Shown: positions 53,245-62,398, counted from the stretch's first letter. The stretch is 64,000 nucleotides of DNA from Aquimarina spinulae (GCF_943373825.1 NZ_CALSBP010000002.1:3275501-3339500); one strand, 5' to 3'. Numbers and translations are program-made. Notes: generated by a model from the letters alone, not told the origin.

Positions 53245-54846
53245 ATGATGATATCGGTAGATTATTTAGTAATTGGATCAGGTGCAGCTGGATTAACTTT
53301 TGCAGTTAAAATAGCAGAAAAATTTAAGAATAAAAAAGTTTGTATAGTCACAAAGGCAGATGATGACGAATCTAATACAAAATATGCTCAGGGAGGTGTA
53401 GCTGTTGTATTAGATACCGAAGAAGACTCTTTTCAAAAACATATACAAGATACTTTGGTTGCAGGTGACGGTTTGTGCGATCCGGAAATTGTTAAAATGG
53501 TCGTTAAAGAAGGTCCCAAAAGACTTAATGATTTAATTAAATGGGGAGCTAATTTTGATTTAGATTATAACGGGAACTTAGATCTAGGTAAAGAAGGAGG
53601 GCATTCAGAATACCGGATTGTTCATCATAAAGATATTACAGGTCGCGAAATAGAAACAGCATTACTAACTCGTATTCATCAATTGCCTAACGTTAGTATA
53701 TTAAGTCATCATTTTGCGATCGATCTGATCACAGAACATCAATTACAAATACAAGGGCACGAAAATATTTCTTGCTATGGAGCCTATGTTCTGAATCAAA
53801 AAACAGGAGAAATAAAAACGATAAAAGCTACAGTAACATTATTAGCAACAGGAGGCATTGGCAAAATATATGGGCATACTACTAATCCGGTTATAGCAAC
53901 AGGCGATGGTATTGCAATGGCATACAGAGCAAAGGCGAGAATTAAAGATATGGAATTTGTTCAGTTTCATCCAACGGCATTATACGAGGAGAAAGATGGG
54001 CAATCTTTCCTAATTTCTGAAGCAGTAAGAGGTTTTGGCGCATATCTACGAAATAAGAATGGACATAGATTTATGTTAGATTATGATGAAAGAGGAGAAC
54101 TTGCTTCCCGGGATATTGTCTCAAAAAGCATAGATAGTGAACTTAAAAAATCCGGAGATTCCTGTGTGTATTTAGACTGTACTCATCTTGAGGTAGAGGG
54201 TTTTAAAAAACATTTCCCTACAATTTATAAAAAATGCATAGCCAATCATATTAACATAGAAAAAGATTGGATTCCAGTGGTTCCTGCATCTCATTATTTA
54301 TGTGGTGGTATTGAAGTTGATAAAAATGGAATGACATCTATTCAAAATTTATTTGCCTGCGGAGAATGTTCGAGAACAGGTTTACATGGTGCAAATAGAC
54401 TGGCTTCAAACTCTTTGTTAGAAGCTTTAGTGTATGCGCATAACAGCTATCAATACCTTTGTTTTAATCCTATGCAATCTGATTCACTAGCTATTCCTGA
54501 TTGGAATGATCAGGGAACCCATGTTAATAAAGAACATATTATTATAAAACATAATACCAGGCAACTACAAGCTTTAATGAGAGATTATGTAGGTATTGTA
54601 CGTAGTAACTACCGTTTGATGAAAGCTAAAGAACATTTAGATTTAGTGTATAGAGAAGTAGAAGAGCTTTATAGAGATTCGAAGGTAAATACAGCATTAT
54701 GTGAATTACGAAACATGATTAATATTGCGCACTTGATTATAGGGCAATCTTTAGAAAGAAAAGAAAATAAGGGAGGGTATTTTAATATAGATAATAGTGC
54801 TTTTCCAGAAATTACAGAAATACAGAACCCCTCTAAAATAGTATGA
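53245..54846 (+). CDS. nadB: L-aspartate oxidase
   Basis: A 533-aa FAD enzyme that oxidises L-aspartate to iminoaspartate for NadA. FAD motif VIGSGAAGLTFAVKIAE, substrate-site stretch SNTKYAQGGVAVVLD, GGIGKIYGHTTNP, MEFVQFHPTALY, HYLCGGIEVDKNG and HGANRLASNSLLEALVYAH identify NadB of the succinate dehydrogenase/fumarate reductase family. NadB can use fumarate instead of oxygen, which suits anaerobic growth. AAGG precedes the ATG as a ribosome site. Confidence 0.96.
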   Translation: MMISVDYLVIGSGAAGLTFAVKIAEKFKNKKVCIVTKADDDESNTKYAQGGVAVVLDTEEDSFQKHIQDTLVAGDGLCDPEIVKMVVKEGPKRLNDLIKWGANFDLDYNGNLDLGKEGGHSEYRIVHHKDITGREIETALLTRIHQLPNVSILSHHFAIDLITEHQLQIQGHENISCYGAYVLNQKTGEIKTIKATVTLLATGGIGKIYGHTTNPVIATGDGIAMAYRAKARIKDMEFVQFHPTALYEEKDGQSFLISEAVRGFGAYLRNKNGHRFMLDYDERGELASRDIVSKSIDSELKKSGDSCVYLDCTHLEVEGFKKHFPTIYKKCIANHINIEKDWIPVVPASHYLCGGIEVDKNGMTSIQNLFACGECSRTGLHGANRLASNSLLEALVYAHNSYQYLCFNPMQSDSLAIPDWNDQGTHVNKEHIIIKHNTRQLQALMRDYVGIVRSNYRLMKAKEHLDLVYREVEELYRDSKVNTALCELRNMINIAHLIIGQSLERKENKGGYFNIDNSAFPEITEIQNPSKIV

Positions 54847-54847
54847 T

Positions 54848-55471
54848 ATGACGAATGAATTAATTAAAGGAAGTATAGCCAAAGGGATTTCCTATACTGC
54901 ATATGTTGAACTAATGAATCGTCTTGTTGCAGAAGAAAATACAACAGGAGCAGAACAAACCCAACAACGTATAGATTTTACCAAATTAAACGCAAGTAGA
55001 ATGCGAAGACTTGATAAGACTCTTGTCATACCAGAGCAATCCAAACAAGTTTTTCGAGATATGAAGGAAAAACAAATCTGGTTTATTCTTATAGAAAGTT
55101 GGTGTGCAGATGGAGCACAAACCATTCCTGTTTTAAATAAAATAGCAGAAGCTTCACCCGCAATTGATTTGAAAATTTTATTACGGGATGATAATCCTGA
55201 GTTTATGGATCTTTTTTTAACAAATGGAACGCGCTCTATACCTAAACTAGTGATAGTAGATAATAATGGTAACGTCTTAAATACATGGGGTCCAAGATCA
55301 CAAGTAGCTACTAATATGGTTCTGGCTTACAAAAAGGAAAACGGAAAAATAGATGACACTTTTAAAAAATCTCTACAAGTTTGGTATAATAAAAATAAAG
55401 GAGAAGCTATTATTAATGATCTTGTGAATATAGTCGAAGACTCACTTACGTTAGAAAAAGATTTTGATTAA
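54848..55471 (+). CDS. Thioredoxin-fold protein with a single active-site Cys
   Basis: A 207-aa cytoplasmic protein. The thioredoxin-like core (about 70-170) has FILIESWCADGAQTIPVL with C86 and TRSIPKLVIVDNNG carrying the cis-Pro. The second Cys of CxxC is Gly89, so it cannot do ordinary dithiol exchange. This monothiol WCxDG form is common in a Bacteroidota thioredoxin subgroup of unclear function. It begins 1 bp after the nadB stop, so it is co-translated with nadAB. Confidence 0.85.
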   Translation: MTNELIKGSIAKGISYTAYVELMNRLVAEENTTGAEQTQQRIDFTKLNASRMRRLDKTLVIPEQSKQVFRDMKEKQIWFILIESWCADGAQTIPVLNKIAEASPAIDLKILLRDDNPEFMDLFLTNGTRSIPKLVIVDNNGNVLNTWGPRSQVATNMVLAYKKENGKIDDTFKKSLQVWYNKNKGEAIINDLVNIVEDSLTLEKDFD

Positions 55472-55490
55472 ATAGATCTTGCTTATTTAT

Positions 55491-55527
55491 AAAAAACTTC
55501 CGGAAAATCGTTTTTCCGGAAGTTTTT
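55491..55527. terminator. Bidirectional terminator between thioredoxin and ric genes
   Basis: AAAAAACTTCCGGAAAA pairs with TTTTTCCGGAAGTTTTTT around a 3-nt loop, with A/T tracts on both sides. It separates the convergent + strand nad unit and the - strand norB-ric unit. Confidence 0.92.
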
Positions 55528-55536
55528 TAAATGGTA

Positions 55537-56286
55537 TTAATCTTCAACAGAAGACTTTGGTCCTTCTACAATCCTCTTTTCCATTTCTATTGCTTTTGGA
55601 AATAAAATATTATTCTCTAGATGGATATGTAAATGTAAATCCTTTTCAAATTCTTCTAACATTGAAAAAGTAACATTATAGGTATTACAAGCATCTTCGG
55701 GAGGAGTATAATTATTTGATAACCCTGAAATTTTACGAAACCGTACTCCTTCGTTATCGTGTTCCTGCATCATCATCGAAATAGGATTTTCTACAGTTCC
55801 AAAATGAGGAGGTTGCACGTTATGATTTTGTTCCAGATTTTTTACCATTTTTCTAACAAAAGGAAATAGTATAATTTCTTCTTTTTTCATATGTTGTGCA
55901 AGTTCACCAGAGGCTTCACTAAATAGAGTATGAATTTCTAACAACTCTGGATGACGCCCTCCATGTACTTTGCAGAGTTTTTCTAAATACTGACGTAGTA
56001 TAGGGATCTTTTCCTCTACATAGCGGTGATGTTTCTTTTCTATATAATCTGCTAATAGATCAAGTGGCCAGGATTGATAATCAATAGCAATATCATCTTT
56101 TTGAGTTAAAACGTCGTTCAAATTCTCTAGAAGGGTTTCAACTTCAATTCCGTTTTTGTTGCAAACCTCTTCCAATGTTCTATCTCCTCTACAGCAAAAA
56201 TCAATTCCATATTTTGAAAAAACGGTAGCAGTTCGATAATCTTTAGCAACGAATTGCCCTACCTTAGTTTTTATTAGTGTATCCAT
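55537..56286 (-). CDS. ric: Iron-sulfur cluster repair di-iron protein (Ric/ScdA/YtfE)
   Basis: A 249-aa repair protein. The N-terminal ScdA_N domain has VFSKYGIDFCCRGDRTLEEVC; the C-terminal hemerythrin-like domain supplies di-iron ligands in HHRYVEEK, HPELLEIH, HMKKEEIILFP, MQEHDNEG and HIHLENNILFP. It repairs Fe-S clusters and binds NO or releases iron under nitrosative stress. It starts 3 bp after norB on the minus strand, forming a NO-detoxification operon. Confidence 0.95.
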   Translation of the reverse strand: MDTLIKTKVGQFVAKDYRTATVFSKYGIDFCCRGDRTLEEVCNKNGIEVETLLENLNDVLTQKDDIAIDYQSWPLDLLADYIEKKHHRYVEEKIPILRQYLEKLCKVHGGRHPELLEIHTLFSEASGELAQHMKKEEIILFPFVRKMVKNLEQNHNVQPPHFGTVENPISMMMQEHDNEGVRFRKISGLSNNYTPPEDACNTYNVTFSMLEEFEKDLHLHIHLENNILFPKAIEMEKRIVEGPKSSVED

Positions 56287-56289
56287 AAT

Positions 56290-58536
56290 TTATTTATTTA
56301 AGATTTTTTTATTTTTTAATGTTAAATCAAATACAAACCAACAAATGGCGACCATACCAATTGCAAAAATGATATCCCCTATAGATCGTAACCATTTTAG
56401 GATGATCATTCCTGGATGTTGCATAAATTCGGCAGAACGAGCATACCACATTCCATGCTCTATACTTTCAAGTGCTTGCCATACACCCATAGGTAATAAG
56501 CTTAATAGTGCCATAGCTAATAACCCTATATTTAAAGACCAAAAAGAGATTTTTAGTAATTTTTCGTTCCAGGGTACATCTCTATAAAGGCTTCTTAGCA
56601 CAAATAACATTAATCCGATTCCTAAGGTCCCGTATACTCCATATAAAGCAGTATGACTATGAAGAGGTGTAGTATTTAATCCCTGTACATAATATAATGC
56701 AATCGGCGGGTTGATGATAAAACCAAAAATACCTGCCCCAAGAAAATTCCAAAAGGCTACAGCAACCATAAAATATATGGGCCACTTATAATCTTTAAGC
56801 CAACGTGTTGCTTTAGACAATTTATAATTGTGATATGCTTCGTAACCAATAAGTGTAAGAGGTACAATTTCTAGTGCACTAAATGTAGCTCCCAAAGCCA
56901 TTACAGCAGTAGGAGTTCCTGAAAAATAAATATGATGAAAAGTTCCTAAAATTCCACCAGATAAAAATATTATAGTGGCAAACAATACATTGTGTATTGC
57001 AGTTTTTGTTTTTAGAAGTCCTAATCGTACAAATAAAAAGGCGATAACCACAGTAGCAAAAACCTCAAAAAAGCCTTCTACCCATAGATGTACAACCCAC
57101 CATCTCCAATATTCGGCTATTGCCAAATTGGTTTGCCTACCCCACATAAGTCCTGCTCCGTAGAACATAGCTATGGCAATACAGGATATCAAAAACATGA
57201 TAATGAGATTTTTTTCTTCGGTTTTTTTCTTCAATACAGGCAATAGTGGTCTGGCCATTAAGGCTAACCATAAAAATAACCCTATAAGTAGAAAAATTTG
57301 CCAAAACCGACCCAGATCAACATATTCATACCCTTGATGACCAAACCAAAAGTTTTCTACGAGATTTAGTTTTTGCATTACCCCAAGCCATTGTCCAAAC
57401 ATCGAACCTGCTACAATAATTAAAAGAGCAATAAATAGAAAATTAACACCAAATACCTGAAATTTTGGATCTTTACCAGATATTGAGGGAGCAATATACA
57501 ATCCTGTTGCTAACCATGCAGTAGCTATCCAAAAGATAGCTAATTGAGTATGCCAGCTACGAGTAACCGAGTAGGGGAGAATCTGATCCAAAGGAATACC
57601 ATAAAAACCATCTCCTTCTACACCATAATGTGCAGTAACAATACCTAACAACATTTGTACAACCATAAGAAGGCTTACTACCCAAAAATATTTTTTTACC
57701 AGGTGCATAGAAGGAGTTATTCCTTGTCTTAATAAAGGATCTTCCACAGGAGCAGGAATATGTTCATCTTCTCCCGATTTCACATGATAGAATACCATTA
57801 TTCCGATAGACATGATCAAAAGAACAATACTCACTCCCGACCAGGTAAATAAACTCTTGGTAGGCACATTACCCACTAATTCTTCTGCAGGCCAGTTATG
57901 AGTATAAGAAATATTCTCGTCTGGTCTTTGTGTAACTGTTGCCCAGGTCGCCCAAAAGAAAAATGCATTCATTTTTTGCATGCGTTCTTCATTTTTAATA
58001 GTATTTTTTGGAATAGCATAGTCTGATCGTAATTGATCAAATTTGGGATCATCGGTAAACAAACCTTTATAGTAATTGCTTAAATACTGTATTGCCCGAA
58101 TCCTTTCTTCTGAAATGGTGATCGATTTATTTGTTTCATTATACGTATTAGCTCGTAGGTCTTTTTGTAATCGCACCTTTAAAGCAGCTTGTTGCTCTGC
58201 ATTTATGAGCTTATAGCTTGTATTAAAATCTCTTTGTGCGTAAATATCTAAGATAAATAGTGCCTCTCGATGAAGCCAGTCTGCTGTCCAATCTGGAGCG
58301 ACATAAGCACCATGTCCCCAAACTGATCCTATTTCCTGCCCGCCAATACTTTGCCAAATGTTTTGCCCATCTTTAATCTGAGAATTAGTAAAAATAATAT
58401 TGCCACTGGGCGAAATAATTTTGTCGGGTATAGGTGGTGCTTTTTGATAAATCTCGTAACCATAATACCCTAATACACTAAAGGAGAGTATTAATACTGC
58501 TGCAAGTCCCAGCCATAATTTTTTTTCTTTTTTCAT
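56290..58536 (-). CDS. norB: Quinol-dependent nitric oxide reductase (qNOR)
   Basis: A 748-aa membrane enzyme that reduces NO to N2O with quinol. The long N-terminal extension (about 1-215: GQNIWQSIGGQEIGSVWGHG, HREALFILDIYA) is the NorC-like part of single-subunit qNOR. The catalytic subunit has about 12 helices with metal-ligand histidines in RSWHTQLAIFWIA, WVVHLWVEGFFEVF and FHHIYFSGTP. An Rrf2-type operator lies 32 bp before the ATG; the rrf2 gene precedes it and ric follows. Confidence 0.95.
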   Translation of the reverse strand: MKKEKKLWLGLAAVLILSFSVLGYYGYEIYQKAPPIPDKIISPSGNIIFTNSQIKDGQNIWQSIGGQEIGSVWGHGAYVAPDWTADWLHREALFILDIYAQRDFNTSYKLINAEQQAALKVRLQKDLRANTYNETNKSITISEERIRAIQYLSNYYKGLFTDDPKFDQLRSDYAIPKNTIKNEERMQKMNAFFFWATWATVTQRPDENISYTHNWPAEELVGNVPTKSLFTWSGVSIVLLIMSIGIMVFYHVKSGEDEHIPAPVEDPLLRQGITPSMHLVKKYFWVVSLLMVVQMLLGIVTAHYGVEGDGFYGIPLDQILPYSVTRSWHTQLAIFWIATAWLATGLYIAPSISGKDPKFQVFGVNFLFIALLIIVAGSMFGQWLGVMQKLNLVENFWFGHQGYEYVDLGRFWQIFLLIGLFLWLALMARPLLPVLKKKTEEKNLIIMFLISCIAIAMFYGAGLMWGRQTNLAIAEYWRWWVVHLWVEGFFEVFATVVIAFLFVRLGLLKTKTAIHNVLFATIIFLSGGILGTFHHIYFSGTPTAVMALGATFSALEIVPLTLIGYEAYHNYKLSKATRWLKDYKWPIYFMVAVAFWNFLGAGIFGFIINPPIALYYVQGLNTTPLHSHTALYGVYGTLGIGLMLFVLRSLYRDVPWNEKLLKISFWSLNIGLLAMALLSLLPMGVWQALESIEHGMWYARSAEFMQHPGMIILKWLRSIGDIIFAIGMVAICWFVFDLTLKNKKILNK

Positions 58537-58556
58537 GAGATAGTAGTTAAAAATTT

Positions 58557-58583
58557 AATTCGGACAATTTTATCCTATTTAAT
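58557..58583 (-). promoter_or_regulatory. Rrf2-type operator before norB
   Basis: On the minus strand GGAT-N6-GTCC (core 58563-58574, centre 58568.5), flanked by GAATT. It shares AGGATAAAA(A/T)T(A/G)TCCGAATT with the operator before the rrf2 gene at 59070, suggesting control by that regulator. Confidence 0.65.
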
Positions 58584-58594
58584 AGTAAATTTTT

Positions 58595-59029
58595 TTAGGT
58601 TCTTAAATATGAAGCTCCAGATTTGATCCCAAGAGCTAATTCTTCGAGGTTGGTGGATTCCAACATTTTCTTTAATTCTTCTCTTACAGCAGCGAATTTA
58701 TGATGAACAGGGCATGGATGATCTTCTGAGCATTTATTAAGACCCAAACCACAGCCAATATAAATACTATCCCCATCTATGGCATCAACAATTTCTGCAA
58801 GTTGTATAGATGCTATTTTATGTTTTTCTATTTCGAAACCGCCAGCGGCACCTTTTACAGAATTAACTATATTGTTTTTAGCTAGTTTTTGAAGAATCTT
58901 TGCAGTAAATGCTTCTGGCGAATTAATTTTGGCAGCGATATCTTTGAGACTTACCCGCTCTCCTTGATAAGATTTTAAGGCAATAAAAATGGCAGCTTTA
59001 ATTCCGTATTCGCAGGCTTTCGAAAACAT
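58595..59029 (-). CDS. Rrf2-family Fe-S transcription regulator (second copy, NsrR-like)
   Basis: A 144-aa Rrf2 regulator beginning MFSKACEYGIKAAIFIALKS; ATG 59029 is the typical family start, 59038 would add three residues. DNA-binding helix SPEAFTAKILQKLAKNNIVNSVKGAAGGF (family pattern in two parts) and Fe-S cysteines spaced C-x6-C-x5-C in CGLGLNKCSEDHPCPVH. It precedes norB-ric on the same strand and is divergent from nirK, and palindromes lie on both sides, so it is the best candidate for the local NO-responsive repressor. Confidence 0.93.
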   Translation of the reverse strand: MFSKACEYGIKAAIFIALKSYQGERVSLKDIAAKINSPEAFTAKILQKLAKNNIVNSVKGAAGGFEIEKHKIASIQLAEIVDAIDGDSIYIGCGLGLNKCSEDHPCPVHHKFAAVREELKKMLESTNLEELALGIKSGASYLRT

Positions 59030-59069
59030 TCTATTCAAAAATTAGTTACACTGCAAAATTAGCAATTAT

Positions 59070-59097
59070 TTAATTAGGATAAAAATATCCGAATTAA
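59070..59097. promoter_or_regulatory. Near-perfect palindrome before the rrf2 gene
   Basis: Arms TTAATTAGGAT and ATCCGAATTAA around a 6-nt spacer, one mismatch in 11 bp. Centre is 45 bp or more upstream of the rrf2 start, consistent with autoregulation. Core GAT-N6-ATC matches the other Rrf2-type boxes. Confidence 0.72.
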
Positions 59098-59131
59098 ATA
59101 ATTGTAAAACTTTTTTACTTAGATTTTAATA

Positions 59132-59224
59132 AAAGATTAATTAGTCCGAAAATATGATATTTATCATATTTCATGTGCTGTAGTAATTCTTATTTTTACA
59201 AAATAAAAGACAAAAAAGTCTTTT
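59132..59224 (+). promoter_or_regulatory. nirK promoter: two Rrf2-type boxes, FNR box and -7 element
   Basis: AAAGAT-N6-GTC (59132-59146, centre 59140.5); FNR-type AATATGATA-TT-TATCATATT (59151-59170, centre 59160.5); -7-like TATTTTTA (59191-59198); and a perfect palindrome AAAAGAC-N6-GTCTTTT (59205-59224) at the expected start of transcription. The last site is well placed for repression, the FNR box for activation. Confidence 0.78.
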
Positions 59225-59247
59225 ATTAAAAGTTAAATAGTAAGAAT

Positions 59248-60723
59248 ATGAAATCAAAAAAATCATTTGTATTGTTATCTAGTACAGGATTGTTTTTAGG
59301 CGTCCTATTAATGATCCTATCTGCCTGCTCACAAAATAAGGAAGCAGAGGTAAAGAATTACCTGGGGCCAGAAGGTATTCCTGTAAGTCAGGAAATGATT
59401 GCCGAATTAACTTCACCTCCTAATGTTCCTGGACCTACAGGAAGAAGAAAAGCGAAGAAACTTATCGTGAATATGGAGGTTCTAGAAGAAGAAGGAGAGA
59501 TGACAGATGGAGTAAAATATGTGTATTGGACATTTGGAGGTTCGGTACCAGGAAGTTTTATAAGAACAAAAGTTGGGGATGAAGTAGAGTTTCACTTAAA
59601 AAATCACCCAGATAACAAACTACCCCATAATATAGATTTACACGCCGTAACCGGCCCAGGGGGTGGTGCAACTTCTTCTTTTGTAGCTCCCGGACACGAA
59701 GCTCAGTTTTCTTTTAAAGTGTTAAACCCGGGCTTATACGTATACCACTGTGCAACAGCTCCGGTAGGAATGCACATCGCTAATGGGATGTATGGATTAA
59801 TACTTGTTGAGCCAGAAGAAGGTCTTCCTCCGGTAGATAAAGAATATTATGTAATGCAAGGAGATTTTTATACCAAAGGAGAAAACGGAGATAGAGGATT
59901 ACAGCCTTTTGATATGAAAAAAGCTGTAGATGAAGATGCAGATTATGTGGTTTTTAATGGAAAAGTTGGTTCGTTAACAGGTGATAATGCTATTACAGCA
60001 AATGTTGGAGAAACCGTTAGATTATATGTTGGTAATGGAGGACCAAATCTTGTATCATCTTTTCATGTTATTGGTGAAATTTTTGATGTCGTTAGGGTAG
60101 AAGGCGGTGATCTTATTAATACCAATGTACAAACTACTCTTGTCCCCGCAGGAGGTGCAGCTATTGTAGAATTTAAAGTTGATGTTCCGGGAACCTTCAT
60201 TTTAGTAGATCACTCTATTTTTAGAGCCTTTAATAAAGGTGCTTTAGGAATGCTCAAAGTGCAAGGCGAAGAGAACAAGAAAATCTATTCGGGTAAAGAG
60301 GAAGAAGGAGTGTACCAACCCGAAGGAAGTGGAATCCAGGAAATGCCGGCTGATAAGGATGTTGTACAAATCGAAGAAACGGCAAAATCACTTCAAGAAA
60401 AAATGGAGTTTGGTAAAGCCACCTATATGAGAACTTGTTTTGCATGTCATCAAGCCGAAGGGCAAGGAATTCCTAATGCTTTTCCGCCTCTGGCTAAATC
60501 AGATTATTTAAATGCTGATCTAAACCGTGCGATTGATATTATTTTACATGGAAAAACAGGTGAAATAACTGTAAATGGTGTAAAATATAATAGTGTGATG
60601 ACTAAACAGGATTTAACCGATGAAGAAGTGGCCAATGTGCTTACTTATATATATAACAGTTGGGGAAATTCTAAAAAAGAAGTTACACCTTCAATAGTTG
60701 CTAGTAGAAGAAACGCACATTAA
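59248..60723 (+). CDS. nirK: Copper nitrite reductase with fused C-terminal cytochrome c
   Basis: A 491-aa periplasmic lipoprotein (lipobox LMILSACSQ) that reduces nitrite to NO. Two cupredoxin domains hold the copper sites: type 1 ligands in [26 protein letters not shown], and type 2 histidines in DLHAV, VYHC and VDHSIFRAF. Residues from about 385 add a cytochrome c domain with CFACH (C397, C400, H401) and an axial Met in NSVMTKQDL. The fused haem would pass electrons directly to the copper. It begins the nirK-nirV-sco run and has a composite promoter. Confidence 0.96.
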   Translation: MKSKKSFVLLSSTGLFLGVLLMILSACSQNKEAEVKNYLGPEGIPVSQEMIAELTSPPNVPGPTGRRKAKKLIVNMEVLEEEGEMTDGVKYVYWTFGGSVPGSFIRTKVGDEVEFHLKNHPDNKLPHNIDLHAVTGPGGGATSSFVAPGHEAQFSFKVLNPGLYVYHCATAPVGMHIANGMYGLILVEPEEGLPPVDKEYYVMQGDFYTKGENGDRGLQPFDMKKAVDEDADYVVFNGKVGSLTGDNAITANVGETVRLYVGNGGPNLVSSFHVIGEIFDVVRVEGGDLINTNVQTTLVPAGGAAIVEFKVDVPGTFILVDHSIFRAFNKGALGMLKVQGEENKKIYSGKEEEGVYQPEGSGIQEMPADKDVVQIEETAKSLQEKMEFGKATYMRTCFACHQAEGQGIPNAFPPLAKSDYLNADLNRAIDIILHGKTGEITVNGVKYNSVMTKQDLTDEEVANVLTYIYNSWGNSKKEVTPSIVASRRNAH

Positions 60724-60735
60724 AAATTGAAATAA

Positions 60736-61527
60736 ATGACAACCTCTCCTTTAAAAATAGTTTTCTTTTTTGCTATGTGTATAGTATGTACATTAAATAG
60801 TGTTATAGCACAAACAGAAAATATGGTTACTGTTAAAGGAGGGGTTTATATTCCTTTATATGGAGTTGATTCTACCGCTGTAAAAGTCAATGATTTTTTG
60901 ATGGATGTTTACCCTGTATCAAATAGTGAGTTTTTAGCATTTGTTAAGAAATATCCACAATGGAAACGTAGTCACGTAAAGCGTTTGTTTGCAGATAAAA
61001 ATTACCTGGTACTTTGGAAAGATGATAATACGCTAAGTGATCAATTGAAACCTAATTCTCCTATAACGGGAGTTTCTTGGTTTGCTGCCAAAAAATATTG
61101 TGAGTGTTTGGGAAAAAGACTACCAACTATTGATGAGTGGGAATATGCTGCAATGGCAGATGATAAGACCATAGATGCAAGAAAAAAAGAAACCTATAAT
61201 CAATATATTTTAGAATGGTATGAAACCCCTAAATCTTTTAACAATAGTATAGGCTCTACTTTTAAAAATTACTGGGGTATATATGATTTACATGGATTGG
61301 TGTGGGAATGGACATTGGATTTTAATTCTGTACTAATATCGGGAGAATCTAGAAAAGATGTAGATAAAGATAGTAATCTGTTTTGCGGCAGTGCAGCAGT
61401 TGGAGCTTCAGATTTAATGAATTATGCAGCATTTATGCGTTATGCTTTTAGAGGTAGTATGAAAGCAAATTATGCAGTAAAGAATTTGGGATTTCGTTGC
61501 GTAAAAGATATTGATATAACTCCTTAG
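60736..61527 (+). CDS. nirV: NirV, SUMF1/FGE-fold protein of the nirK operon
   Basis: A 263-aa exported protein (signal MTTSPLKIVFFFAMC...VIAQ) with a formylglycine-generating-enzyme-like fold: VKGGVYIPLYGVDS, DVYPVSNSEFLAFV, PITGVSWFAAKKYCECLGKRLP, DEWEYAA, GLVWEWTLDF and LGFRCVKD in order. NirV is often encoded next to nirK; its job is unproven, perhaps NirK maturation. It lies 12 bp after nirK. Confidence 0.92.
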   Translation: MTTSPLKIVFFFAMCIVCTLNSVIAQTENMVTVKGGVYIPLYGVDSTAVKVNDFLMDVYPVSNSEFLAFVKKYPQWKRSHVKRLFADKNYLVLWKDDNTLSDQLKPNSPITGVSWFAAKKYCECLGKRLPTIDEWEYAAMADDKTIDARKKETYNQYILEWYETPKSFNNSIGSTFKNYWGIYDLHGLVWEWTLDFNSVLISGESRKDVDKDSNLFCGSAAVGASDLMNYAAFMRYAFRGSMKANYAVKNLGFRCVKDIDITP

Positions 61528-61573
61528 ATTCATAAGATAAAACTCAAACATAATGTATGTTAAATCATCAAAT

Positions 61574-62197
61574 ATGATTAAAATGAATATCATAAAAATT
61601 TTACTATTAGGAGCAATTATTGTGTTGGGCTCTTGTAATAAAGAAAAAAAACAAGAAGAAGTAGCTGTGTCAGAACCCACATCCAAAGAACACAATACTT
61701 CTATTTCTGAACTTTCGATCTACAATTTACCCGCTATCTGGACCACCCAGGATAATAAAAAAATAGAACTCAAGGAACTAAAAGGAGATGTTCTTGTAAT
61801 GGTAATGATTTATACCTCCTGTAAAGCAGCTTGCCCGAGATTGGTTGCCGATATGAGAGATATAGAGACTCAAATTCCAGAATCTAAAAAAGAGAATGTT
61901 AAACTCTTATTGGTAAGTATTGACCCAGAGACGGATACCCCCGAGAGGCTTAAAAAATTCTCGATTGAGAACGAAATGGAATCTGATCAATGGCTGTTTC
62001 TTAGAGGTACTAAATCAGATACCAGAGAATTTGCAGCAGTTCTGGCTGTTAATTACAAAAAAATATCACCAATGGATTTTTCACACTCTAATATCATAAG
62101 CGTTTTTGATCAGGGAGGAGAGCTAGTACATCAACAAGAAGGGTTGGGAGTAAACAATAAGGAAACTGTAGATAAAATTATTGAGCTGGCGCATTAA
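61574..62197 (+). CDS. SCO1/SenC-type copper chaperone lipoprotein
   Basis: A 207-aa lipoprotein (MIKMNIIKILLLGAIIVLGSC; ATG 61574 chosen over 61553 because it gives a compact signal). The thioredoxin-like SCO domain has Cu-binding C83-x3-C87 in TSCKAACPRL and the third ligand His in MDFSHSN. SCO proteins deliver copper to cytochrome oxidase CuA, and by analogy here to NosZ CuA or NirK. It is downstream of nirV on the same strand. Confidence 0.92.
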   Translation: MIKMNIIKILLLGAIIVLGSCNKEKKQEEVAVSEPTSKEHNTSISELSIYNLPAIWTTQDNKKIELKELKGDVLVMVMIYTSCKAACPRLVADMRDIETQIPESKKENVKLLLVSIDPETDTPERLKKFSIENEMESDQWLFLRGTKSDTREFAAVLAVNYKKISPMDFSHSNIISVFDQGGELVHQQEGLGVNNKETVDKIIELAH

Positions 62198-62263
62198 TTA
62201 AAAAAGAATATGGTCTTTTACCCCCCCCTTACTATTTAAGAATTTTCTGAAAACAAAAAAATA

Positions 62264-62329
62264 AAAGACTAATTTGTCCGAAAATATGACTTTTATCATA
62301 TTTATGTCCCCGTCCCATACCTAATTTTG
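62264..62329 (+). promoter_or_regulatory. Composite Rrf2-box/FNR-box promoter before the cytochrome c gene
   Basis: AAAGAC-TAATTT-GTC (62264-62278, centre 62272.5), FNR-type TGAC-TTTT-ATCA (62287-62298, centre 62292.5) and a -7 element TAATTTTG (62322-62329). The 35 bp spanning both boxes are almost identical to those before nirK (59132-59170). Confidence 0.78.
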
Positions 62330-62398
62330 TCTTATATAATCAAAATAATATTTCTCTTAAGAAATGAATTTTTGAACAATAATCTTAAATCTATTAAA

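Noticed and set aside
62221..62228. Run of eight C as a phase-variable tract
   Set aside because: It lies between genes, outside the coding sequence and upstream of the composite promoter, so slippage would not change a frame or promoter spacing.
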